Positions 1 through 4,961 of a stretch of 9,780 bases of DNA are shown here, one piece after another. The stretch covers positions 1 to 9,780 of the forward strand of contig JBJMKO010000100.1 in NCBI GenBank assembly GCA_045805805.1, given 5' to 3'. The translations under genes were made by a program, and so were the position numbers. Every line of letters begins with the position of its first letter. Within the stretch, counting starts at the first letter, position 1. The DNA is from VRUE01 sp045805805. Its GTDB lineage: Bacteria; Actinomycetota; Thermoleophilia; Solirubrobacterales; 70-9. A model generated the notes under the pieces. That model ran no database searches, was not told the origin of the DNA, and worked only from the letters and a program-made list of their open reading frames with translations.

Positions 1-710
1 GGGTGGTCGACGTCGAGGACGACCATCTTCGCCGCCCGCCGCGTCTTGCCGCCCGACTTGATCGTCCCGGCCCAGGAGTCGGCGCCGCGCATGAAGCTGA
101 CCGGGCCGCTGGCTGTGCCGCCCTTGGCCAGCTGCTCCATCGAGCCGCGGATGTTGGAGAGGTTGATCCCCGAGCCGGAGCCGCCGCGGAAGATCTTGCC
201 CTCCTTGGTGTTCCAGGCGAGGATCGAGTCCATGTTGTCCTCGACGCTGAGGATGAAACAGGCCGAGCACTGCGGGCGCTCCTCGAAGCCCACGTTGAAC
301 CAGACCGGCGAGTTGAAGGCCGCCTTCTGGTTGAGCAGGATCGAGGTCAGCTCGGCCTCGAAGGTGTCGGCGTCCTCGTCGGAGGCGAAGTAGCCGCCCT
401 CGCGCCCCCAGTTGGAAATCGTCCCCGCGACACGGCCGATCATCTGTTTGACCGAGGACTCCCTTTTCTCGGTGCCGAGCTGCCCACGGAAGTACTTCTG
501 GGCGACGATGTTAGTCGCGTTTTGCGACCAGCTCTTGGGGAACTCGACCCCGCGCTGCACGAAGGCCGGGCTCTCGGGGTTGCCGATCACCGCGTCGCGC
601 ACCTCCCACTCGATCTCGTCGAAAGGATGGGTCCCGGGAGAGGAAAAGCGGCGTTCGACCGTGAGGCCCTTGAGACCGGTTTTCGGGGCACTGGTGGCGG
701 TCTGGGACAT
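1..710 (-). CDS. nrdJ: Vitamin B12-dependent (class II) ribonucleotide reductase, N-terminal part
   Basis: Reduces ribonucleotides to deoxyribonucleotides in the cytoplasm, using adenosylcobalamin to generate the active-site radical, so it works without oxygen. The 236 visible codons run from the ATG at 710 off the left edge. Family-typical stretches are visible: WSQNATNIVAQKYFRG (residues 61-76), NQKAAFNSPVWFNVG (127-141), RPQCSACFILSVEDNMDSIL (145-164, with conserved cysteines C148 and C151), KIFRGGSGSGINLS (172-185) and SFMRGADSWAGTIKSGGKTR (205-224). The start is supported by a GAGGAG SD motif about 7 nt upstream (complement of roughly 717-723). The long NrdJ-type N-terminus and the RGGSGSGIN region separate it from class Ia and III enzymes. 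The gene is divergent from the hemolysin III gene. I saw no B12 riboswitch in the 174-bp leader, although such switches precede nrdJ in some actinobacteria. Confidence 0.95.
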   Translation of the reverse strand, partial: MSQTATSAPKTGLKGLTVERRFSSPGTHPFDEIEWEVRDAVIGNPESPAFVQRGVEFPKSWSQNATNIVAQKYFRGQLGTEKRESSVKQMIGRVAGTISNWGREGGYFASDEDADTFEAELTSILLNQKAAFNSPVWFNVGFEERPQCSACFILSVEDNMDSILAWNTKEGKIFRGGSGSGINLSNIRGSMEQLAKGGTASGPVSFMRGADSWAGTIKSGGKTRRAAKMVVLDVDH

Positions 711-884
711 CAAACTTCTCCTCTCGCAGCGACTTTCAGGGGTAACTGAGCAGGATCGTTGTCGAGTCGGACGTACTTTGTCGCGCCCAACACCGCAAAT
801 CCCGCAGATTTCGCCAGCTCCCTATGTATGGTGACAAGGGTGAAGCGCGGGCGAAAAGTTGCACGCGACGTAGTGGGAGAGCGA
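711..884. promoter_or_regulatory. Divergent intergenic region between nrdJ and the hemolysin III gene
   Basis: This 174-bp gap must hold the promoters of two divergent genes. Visible signals are the nrdJ SD (minus strand, near 717-723), the SD GGGAGAG for the plus-strand gene (875-881), and a small dyad AAATC-N5-GATTT (797-811) that could be an operator half-pair. The dyad does not match the usual NrdR box (ACACwATATw-type). I found no convincing -35/-10 pair for either gene and no cobalamin riboswitch signature. Confidence 0.35.
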
Positions 885-1628
885 ATGAGTTCGGCAAGAG
901 AGGCGATGGGCGAGCGTGCCACGGCGGCCCGCGGTGCGGTCGAGGAGCGAGCCATCGCGGCGAAGGGCGCCGCAACCGATGCGCTCGCCTCGGTCAAGCC
1001 GAAGCTGCGCGGGGTATCTCACGAGTGGGCCTTCTTCGTCTCGCTCTTCCTCGGCGCCGGGCTGATCGTCGCCGCGAAGACGCCGAAGGCGACCCTCGCC
1101 GTCGCGATCTACGCCGTCAGCCTCTCCGCCCTGCTCGGCACCAGCGCCCTCTACCACCGGGTCGACTGGACCCGGCCCAGCGTGCGCCGCTGGATGCGCC
1201 GGCTCGATCACTCGATGATCTTCTTCCTCATCGCCGGCACCTACACGCCATTCGCCCTGCTCGTCCTCACTGGCCCGCTCGCCGACGCGATCCTTGTCGT
1301 GGTCTGGGCCGGCGCGATCGCCGGCGCGATCGTCGAGATGGTCTGGATCGACCACCCCAAGTGGGTCGCCGCGCTGATCTACATGTCTTTGGGCTGGGTC
1401 GCCGCCGCCGCCTTCCCCCAACTCTGGAACGACATGGGCGTTACCGGCACCCTGCTCGTCGCCGCCGGCGGCATCCTCTACACCGCCGGCGCGGTCGTCT
1501 ACGCGACCCAGCGCCCCAATCCCAACCCCCGAGTCTTCGGCTACCACGAGGTCTTCCACCTCCTCGTCATCGCCGCTGCGGCTGCGCACTTCGCTGCCGT
1601 CGCCTTTTTTGCTTTGCCGGCAGCGTAA
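885..1628 (+). CDS. Hemolysin III / PAQR-family multipass membrane protein
   Basis: Predicted integral membrane protein of 247 aa in the hemolysin III (YqfA/TrhA-like, PAQR, CREST superfamily) group. Despite the name, most bacterial members are not proven hemolysins; family members are linked to membrane energetics and lipid homeostasis and may be metal-dependent hydrolases. Visible family features are SALYHR (S87, H91), LDHSMIFFLIAGTYTPF (D108, H109) and GYHEVFHLL (H221, H225) with H235 behind it. These are the Ser/His/Asp/His positions thought to bind a metal. About seven hydrophobic segments lie between residues 47 and 245. The ATG at 885 is chosen because GGGAGAG (875-881) precedes it; an in-frame ATG at 828 would add a basic leader but has no clear SD. 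Residues 1-42 are an unusual Ala/Glu/Arg-rich, probably helical cytosolic extension ahead of the first membrane segment. The 3' end overlaps the vapBC -35 element. Confidence 0.88.
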   Translation: MSSAREAMGERATAARGAVEERAIAAKGAATDALASVKPKLRGVSHEWAFFVSLFLGAGLIVAAKTPKATLAVAIYAVSLSALLGTSALYHRVDWTRPSVRRWMRRLDHSMIFFLIAGTYTPFALLVLTGPLADAILVVVWAGAIAGAIVEMVWIDHPKWVAALIYMSLGWVAAAAFPQLWNDMGVTGTLLVAAGGILYTAGAVVYATQRPNPNPRVFGYHEVFHLLVIAAAAAHFAAVAFFALPAA

Positions 1629-1668
1629 TTTTCGCTATCCTTACTTCACACCGAAAGTAAGGATCAAG
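1614..1668 (+). promoter_or_regulatory. vapBC promoter with overlapping autoregulatory operator
   Basis: A promoter-like pair is seen: TTGCCG (1614-1619), a 16-bp spacer, then TATCCT (1636-1641). A perfect inverted repeat ATCCTTACTT (1637-1646) / AAGTAAGGAT (1655-1664) with an 8-bp spacer covers most of the -10, the expected transcription start and the SD AAGGA (1659-1663). The SD lies 5 nt before the GTG start at 1669. This is the classical place for a toxin-antitoxin autorepressor to bind, and AbrB-fold VapB proteins bind DNA as dimers. Read-through RNA from the gene upstream would fold this repeat into a hairpin that hides the SD; RNA from the local promoter would start inside it and leave the SD free. 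Confidence 0.65.
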
Positions 1669-1926
1669 GTGGATGTAGCGGCAAAATTGACCTCCAAGGG
1701 TCAGATCACTGTTCCGAAGGTCGTGCGCGACAGCCTGGAGCTGGAGCCTGGCGATCAGGTGCTTTTTCGCTTGGATGGTGGACGGGCGATCCTCGCCCGC
1801 ACCCAGAACTTCCTCGACCTCGCCGGATCGGTTTCGGTGCCCCCCGATAAGCGCGGAGCTTCATGGGACGAGATTCGCCGGGAGGCGTGGCGGGCACGCG
1901 GCAAGAGATTGAAAGAACAGGATTGA
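1669..1926 (+). CDS. vapB: AbrB/SpoVT-fold antitoxin (VapB type)
   Basis: Antitoxin of 85 aa that should bind its own promoter and neutralise the PIN toxin encoded next. Residues 4-38 form the swapped-hairpin AbrB DNA-binding domain (KLTSKGQITVPKVVRDSLEL, then EPGDQVLFRLDGG). The C-terminal part, with WDEIRREAW (66-74) and a basic/acidic tail, is the usual toxin-binding arm. The start is the GTG at 1669, with SD AAGGA 5 nt upstream; the frame stays open further upstream, but the AbrB domain begins right after this GTG. Its TGA stop (1924-1926) overlaps the TTG start of the toxin gene, implying translational coupling. The dyad operator directly upstream fits autoregulation. Some authors would call this family MazE-like; the PIN partner makes VapB the better name. 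Confidence 0.88.
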   Translation: MDVAAKLTSKGQITVPKVVRDSLELEPGDQVLFRLDGGRAILARTQNFLDLAGSVSVPPDKRGASWDEIRREAWRARGKRLKEQD

Positions 1927-2312
1927 CCGTCCTCCTCGACACGAACGTCGTAATCCGCCATTTGACGGGTGACCCGCCGGAGATGGCGAGACGGGCAACG
2001 CAGTTCTTGGCCGCAAATGCCGAGTTGGTCCTTGTAGATGTGGTGCTGGCCGAGTGCGTTTATGTGCTTCAGTCGGTCTACGACGTCGACCGACGAGGCG
2101 TCGCCGAGATGATGCGAGCCGCGTTGGCGATGCCCATGGTTTCGGCCGACACGGAGCTCCTCCTCCGCGCCCTTGAGATATATGAGCTCGACCGCCTTGA
2201 CTTCGCCGAGGCTTATCTTGTCGCCGCGGCCGAGTTCACCGATGTCGAATCGATTGCCTCCTTCGACAAGGCGATCGATCGAATGCCATCAGTCGAGCGA
2301 ATGGCTCCCTAG
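1923..2312 (+). CDS. vapC: PIN-domain ribonuclease toxin (VapC type)
   Basis: Mg2+-dependent endoribonuclease toxin of 129 aa that is expected to cut specific RNAs (tRNA or rRNA in studied VapCs) when VapB is lost. The PIN fold is readable: VLLDTNVVIRHLTGD (D6), VVLAECVYVL (E44), LDRLDFAEAYLVA (D93) and ASFDKAIDRMPSV (D115). All four acidic metal-binding positions are present, so the toxin looks intact. The TTG at 1923 is preferred because it starts exactly at the first beta strand (MTVLLDTN) and overlaps the antitoxin stop; an ATG at 1863 would give an unlikely 20-residue leader inside the antitoxin gene. Third codon positions are less GC-biased than in neighbours (for example gtt, ttg, aat, tat), a mild hint of horizontal origin. 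The TAG stop overlaps the stop of the convergent FMN reductase gene in the tetranucleotide CTAG. Confidence 0.88.
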   Translation: MTVLLDTNVVIRHLTGDPPEMARRATQFLAANAELVLVDVVLAECVYVLQSVYDVDRRGVAEMMRAALAMPMVSADTELLLRALEIYELDRLDFAEAYLVAAAEFTDVESIASFDKAIDRMPSVERMAP

Positions 2313-2872
2313 GCTGCGATCGCCAGCTCGGACTCGATCTCGGCTTGCGCGACCAGCTCGGCGAGGATCTCGTCGAGGTGCTCCGATTGCTCGGGGGAGA
2401 GCTTGAGATAGTTGCCGACGAGCAGGTCCTTGGCATGGCCGACTGGCAGTTCGGCCTCGATTACACGGCCGCCCATGGCGCCGAGGACCTTGCGCAGCTC
2501 GGCCTGGGCCCAGACCGCGCCGAACATGCCGGTCGAGGCGCCGATGACGGCTGCCGGCTTGCCGTTGAGGGCGCTCTTGCCGGCCGGGCGCGAGACCCAG
2601 TCGAGGGCGTTCTTGAGCTGGCCCGGGATCGAGCTGTTGTACTCCGGCGTCGCGATCAGGATCGCGTCGGCGTTTCGAACCGCGTCGCGCAGCTCCTCGA
2701 CGACTGTGGGTGTGCCGTCCGTTTCGACGTCCTCGTCGTAGGGCGGGACATCGCCGAGCCGGTCGAACTCGATCAGCTCCGCCCCCGCGGGCAGCCGCTC
2801 GGCGGCGGTCCGCAGGAGGGCGCTGTTCAGCGAGTCGCGGCGCAGGCTGCCGGAGATGCCCAAGACCCGCAT
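2309..2872 (-). CDS. NAD(P)H-dependent FMN reductase / quinone reductase-like flavoprotein
   Basis: Cytosolic flavodoxin-fold oxidoreductase of 187 aa (NADPH-dependent FMN reductase family, related to YieF/ChrR and azoreductases). Members reduce FMN, quinones or chromate with NAD(P)H. Seen: the FMN-phosphate loop GISGSLRRDSLN (residues 5-16), the signature TPEYNSSIPGQLKNALDW (75-92) and GASTGMFGA (111-119). Length is normal. It is the second gene of an operon with yceI: the yceI stop lies 2 nt before the ATG. The SD GGAGG (complement of 2883-2887) lies inside the yceI end. It is 10 nt from this ATG and 7 nt from a GTG one codon earlier (2875), so either start is possible. The MarR regulator upstream suggests induction by quinones, peroxides or other electrophiles; that is inference. 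Confidence 0.9.
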   Translation of the reverse strand: MRVLGISGSLRRDSLNSALLRTAAERLPAGAELIEFDRLGDVPPYDEDVETDGTPTVVEELRDAVRNADAILIATPEYNSSIPGQLKNALDWVSRPAGKSALNGKPAAVIGASTGMFGAVWAQAELRKVLGAMGGRVIEAELPVGHAKDLLVGNYLKLSPEQSEHLDEILAELVAQAEIESELAIAA

Positions 2873-2874
2873 CA

Positions 2875-3426
2875 CTACTCGGCCTCCTCGACCAACTCCA
2901 GCTCGACCGCGATCGCAACCTCGTAGTCGAGGACCTCGCCGCCGCTGGGCAGCTCGGCGTTCCAGTCGAGCCCGAAGCTGCGCCGGTCGACCGTAGCCGC
3001 CAGTGAGAGGCCGACGCGGGCGTTGCCGGCCAGGTCGGCACCGAGCCGGCCGAACTTTCCGCTTGCCTCGACCTCGCGCTTCTCGCCATGTATCTCGAGC
3101 TCGCCGCGCAGTGTCACCGAGCCGTCGTCCTCGACGCTCAACTCGGTCGACTCGAAGCGAAGCTGCGGGAAGCGCCCGGCGTCGAAGAAGTCGGGGGAGA
3201 GAAGGTGGCCCTTGAGCTGCTCCTCGTCGATCCGAACGCTGCCGACGTCGACGCTGCCCTCGAGCCGCGGAGCCTCGCCCCCGCTGAGCCTGGCCTCGTA
3301 GGAGTCGAAGTCGCTGCGAAAGGTCGCGACGCCGTTGTGGGCGATGGCGAAGGCGATCGACGAGTGGACCGGGTCCACCGCGAACGTTCCCGCCGGTACC
3401 TGCTGCTCGATCGTCTGTGTGCTCAT
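2875..3426 (-). CDS. YceI-family lipid/polyisoprenoid-binding protein
   Basis: Lipocalin-like beta-barrel protein of 183 aa. The YceI family binds long isoprenoid chains (quinone-like lipids) and is often stress-induced. Seen: FAVDPVHSSIAFAIAHNGV (residues 15-33), SVRIDEEQLKGHLLSPDFFD (63-82), the following FPQLRFEST (86-94), RRSFGLDWN (148-156) and the closing GGEVLDYEVAIAVELELV (162-179). There is no signal peptide, so this member is cytoplasmic, unlike E. coli YceI. The start ATG (3426) has a strong SD, GGAGG (complement of 3433-3437). It leads an operon with the FMN reductase and is transcribed away from a marR gene. A shared role in quinone or redox stress fits a lipid binder beside a flavin reductase, but is not shown by sequence. 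Confidence 0.92.
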   Translation of the reverse strand: MSTQTIEQQVPAGTFAVDPVHSSIAFAIAHNGVATFRSDFDSYEARLSGGEAPRLEGSVDVGSVRIDEEQLKGHLLSPDFFDAGRFPQLRFESTELSVEDDGSVTLRGELEIHGEKREVEASGKFGRLGADLAGNARVGLSLAATVDRRSFGLDWNAELPSGGEVLDYEVAIAVELELVEEAE

Positions 3427-3438
3427 CGTCTGCCTCCT

Positions 3439-3537
3439 ATAGTTGTCGGATCAATGATTGACTTAGAAACAATCATAGCAGAGAAGTTTGTATCTACAAC
3501 TATTGTCAGGGCAACATTCATCTGCGATGATGGGGAA
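3439..3537. promoter_or_regulatory. Divergent yceI/marR promoter region with MarR-type operators
   Basis: On the minus strand a good promoter for yceI is TTGTAG (complement of 3494-3499), a 16-bp spacer, then TATGAT (complement of 3472-3477). On the plus strand a weaker marR pair is TTGTCA (3503-3508), 17 bp, GATGAT (3526-3531), ending 6 nt before the marR ATG. A 12-bp palindrome TTGTA-TC-TACAA (3488-3499) covers the yceI -35. A second dyad ATGATTG-N9-CAATCAT (3454-3476) covers the yceI -10. A third copy of the half-site, ATAGTTGT (3439-3446), faces ACAACTAT (3496-3503). AT-rich TTGTA/TACAA palindromes of this kind are typical MarR-family operators, so the divergent MarR protein is the likely repressor of both genes. 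Confidence 0.7.
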
Positions 3538-4011
3538 ATGAGCGAGCAGGCAACGGCAGCCAAGCCCATCCGCACCGCCCACGGCGAGGCCTGGGGCACG
3601 CTCACCCGCACGCACGCGGCAATCACAGGCCGGCTTCAAGAAGCCCTTGCCGCCGCCGACTTCCCGCCACTGCCCTGGTACGAGGTGCTCGCCACGCTCG
3701 CCGAGGCTCCCGAAGAGCGGATGAAGATGGGGGACCTGGCCGAAGCGTTGGTGATCACCCGCGGCGGCTTGACCAAGCTGGTCGACCGCCTGATCAAGGC
3801 CGGCCTGCTGGAGCGGACCTTCTGCGAGACCGATCGCCGGGTCAGCTACGCGACCCTGATGCCGGCCGGCCAGGATCTGCTCGACGAGATGCGTCCCGTC
3901 GTGGTCGCCGAGCTGAAGGTCGCCTTCGCGGCCAGGCTCAGCGCCGCCGAAGCCGACACCCTGCGCGAGACCCTCGAGCGCGTCCGGATCTCGGCCTGCG
4001 GAACGGAGTAG
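3538..4011 (+). CDS. MarR-family winged-helix transcriptional regulator
   Basis: Dimeric DNA-binding regulator of 157 aa. The winged helix is clear: MGDLAEALVITRGGLTKLVD (residues 64-83, with the recognition helix near 74-87), RLIKAGLLERTFCETDRR (84-101, wing with the D-R pair typical of MarR) and a C-terminal dimer helix pair. Two cysteines (C96 in the wing, C154 near the end) are present. C96 could be a redox sensor, but its position is not that of the OhrR sensing cysteine, so this is speculative. The ATG at 3538 is the first sensible start; GGGGA (3532-3536) is too close to serve as an SD, which suggests a leaderless transcript. The gene is divergent from the yceI–FMN reductase operon across a palindrome-rich region, so it probably controls that operon and itself. 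Confidence 0.9.
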   Translation: MSEQATAAKPIRTAHGEAWGTLTRTHAAITGRLQEALAAADFPPLPWYEVLATLAEAPEERMKMGDLAEALVITRGGLTKLVDRLIKAGLLERTFCETDRRVSYATLMPAGQDLLDEMRPVVVAELKVAFAARLSAAEADTLRETLERVRISACGTE

Positions 4012-4017
4012 AGGGCC

Positions 4018-4064
4018 TCCGGTGTGCCTTTTGCTCCCTATAGGTGCATAAAGCGCACCGGAAG
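4018..4064 (+). repeat. 47-bp imperfect palindromic intergenic repeat, copy 1
   Basis: Bounded by TCCGGTG (4018-4024) and CACCGGA (4056-4062), with the perfect palindrome CCTATAGG (4037-4044) at its centre. A second hairpin GGTGC (4043-4047) / GCACC (4055-4059) is possible. It nearly fills the 55-bp gap between the convergent marR and siroheme genes. The reverse complement of 8297-8343 aligns without gaps at 42 of 47 positions. Relative to the siroheme gene it lies just after the stop codon, the same arrangement and orientation as copy 2 after topA. A small non-autonomous palindromic mobile repeat, or a 3'-UTR/terminator structure, are both possible. Confidence 0.8.
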
Positions 4065-4066
4065 GG

Positions 4067-4813
4067 TCAGGCGAGCGCGGCGGCGGCGCGCTCTTTGGCG
4101 GCTTCGATCAGGGCCAGCAACTCGATCTCGCGGCCCCCGCGAATCAGCTCGACCGGATCGGGATCGCCGTTGACGATCCCCTCGAAGAACTCCTTGCGGT
4201 CCTGGTAGGTCGGCAGCGTGCCCTTGGCCCAGCCGCGGGCGTCGTTGAGGATCACCGCGAGGCGGGCGTACTCCTCGCCGAACAGCGTCGAGATCTCCCG
4301 CTTCATCCGCTTCGCCAGGGCAGGGGAGGCGCCGGCGGTCGAGATCGCGATCGCCAGCGGCCCGGTGCGCACGATCGCCGGCAAGATGAAGTTGCACAGC
4401 GGTGGCACGTCGACCACGTTGACCAGCATCGCCCGCTGCTCGGCGTCGTCGAAGACGCCGATGTTGACCTCGCTGTCGTCGGTGGCGGCGATCGCCATGA
4501 AGACGCCCTCGAGGTCGGCGACGCCCGCGTAGGCCCGCTTCTCCCAGGCGATCGATCCCTCCGCCGCGAGGGTCTCCAGCTTCGGGTGGGCGACCGGCGC
4601 GACCAGGGTCACGTCGGCGTCGCAGGCGAGCAGTCCCTCGACCTTCTCGAGGCCGATGTCGCCGCCGCCGACCACCAGGCAGCGCCGCCCCTTCAGCTTC
4701 AGGCAGGCGATGTAGAAGGGCGTCTCCAGCATGTCGCGCACGCAGGACTGGTCGCAGATCCCCTTGCGCAACTGGCAGACGCACTCCTTGCCGGCATAGG
4801 CCTGGGCGGGCAT
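4067..4813 (-). CDS. Precorrin-2 dehydrogenase / sirohydrochlorin ferrochelatase (siroheme synthase N-terminal domain)
   Basis: Cytosolic protein of 248 aa, like yeast Met8p or the CysG N-terminal half. It should oxidise precorrin-2 to sirohydrochlorin with NAD+ and may insert iron to make siroheme, the cofactor of sulfite and nitrite reductases. Seen: the Rossmann loop CLVVGGGDIGLEKVEGLL (residues 45-62), AIAATDDSEVN (107-117), VNVVDVPPLCNFILPA (131-146, with catalytic-type D135) and ISTAGASPALAKRMKREI (157-174). No methyltransferase (CobA) domain is attached. Residues 1-37 are an extension before the normal start, with C11, C13, C20, C24 and C37, a possible metal or Fe-S site. An internal ATG (M28, at 4732) would give a conventional start but has no SD. 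The first ATG also lacks an SD, but TAGGCT sits 7 nt upstream, fitting leaderless initiation there. The 3' end abuts palindromic repeat copy 1. Confidence 0.88.
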   Translation of the reverse strand: MPAQAYAGKECVCQLRKGICDQSCVRDMLETPFYIACLKLKGRRCLVVGGGDIGLEKVEGLLACDADVTLVAPVAHPKLETLAAEGSIAWEKRAYAGVADLEGVFMAIAATDDSEVNIGVFDDAEQRAMLVNVVDVPPLCNFILPAIVRTGPLAIAISTAGASPALAKRMKREISTLFGEEYARLAVILNDARGWAKGTLPTYQDRKEFFEGIVNGDPDPVELIRGGREIELLALIEAAKERAAAALA

Positions 4814-4820
4814 GTCACAA

Positions 4821-4826
4821 AGCCTA
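4821..4826 (-). promoter_or_regulatory. Candidate -10 element for a leaderless siroheme-gene transcript
   Basis: TAGGCT (minus strand) ends 7 nt before the ATG at 4813. There is no usable SD: the nearest AAGGA lies 17 nt away. The same TAGGCT-N7-start arrangement precedes holB. No clear -35 is visible. Confidence 0.4.
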
Positions 4827-4836
4827 GTGATCCTTA

Positions 4837-4947
4837 GGGCCTATCCCGGCAGGGATGGAACGTCTTGTACTTTTTCGCCGGCAACCATTGGTTGCAACCA
4901 GAGGCGCAGCTCGAAAAAGTTAGTGGAACCCCTGCCGGGATAGGCCC
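4837..4947. repeat. 111-bp triple-nested inverted repeat
   Basis: Outer arms are perfect over 18 bp: GGGCCTATCCCGGCAGGG (4837-4854) and its exact complement (4930-4947). Middle arms are ACTTTTTCG (4869-4877) and CGAAAAAGT (4912-4920), and CGCC/GGCG pairs extend them inwards. The core is GCAACCA-T-TGGTTGC (4881-4895), which overlaps a second perfect palindrome GGTTGCAACC (4890-4899), so two core hairpins compete. TGGAAC occurs just inside both outer arms as a direct repeat. No target-site duplication is visible at the ends and there is no coding frame of note. It lies 14 nt past the stop of the galE-like gene and 23 nt before the siroheme gene start. It could be a MITE-like element, a processing or termination structure, or a cruciform site. 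Confidence 0.85.
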
Positions 4948-4961
4948 GCCGTCGGCGGCGG

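Noticed and set aside
711..830. Cobalamin riboswitch or NrdR box in the nrdJ leader
   Set aside because: No B12-box-like motif or extended fold was recognised on the minus strand, and the only dyad (AAATC-N5-GATTT) does not match NrdR boxes.
3088..3537. Upstream extension of the MarR protein into the yceI gene
   Set aside because: The extension lies antisense to yceI and crosses the shared promoter; MarR similarity starts after the ATG at 3538.
4018..4064. Simple rho-independent terminator
   Set aside because: No T-run follows the stem on either strand, and the near-identical second copy points to a repeat family rather than a one-off terminator; a termination role is still possible.
4837..4947. 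Integron attC site or insertion sequence
   Set aside because: No RYYYAAC/GTTRRRY core pairs at the ends, no transposase frame, and no visible target duplication.
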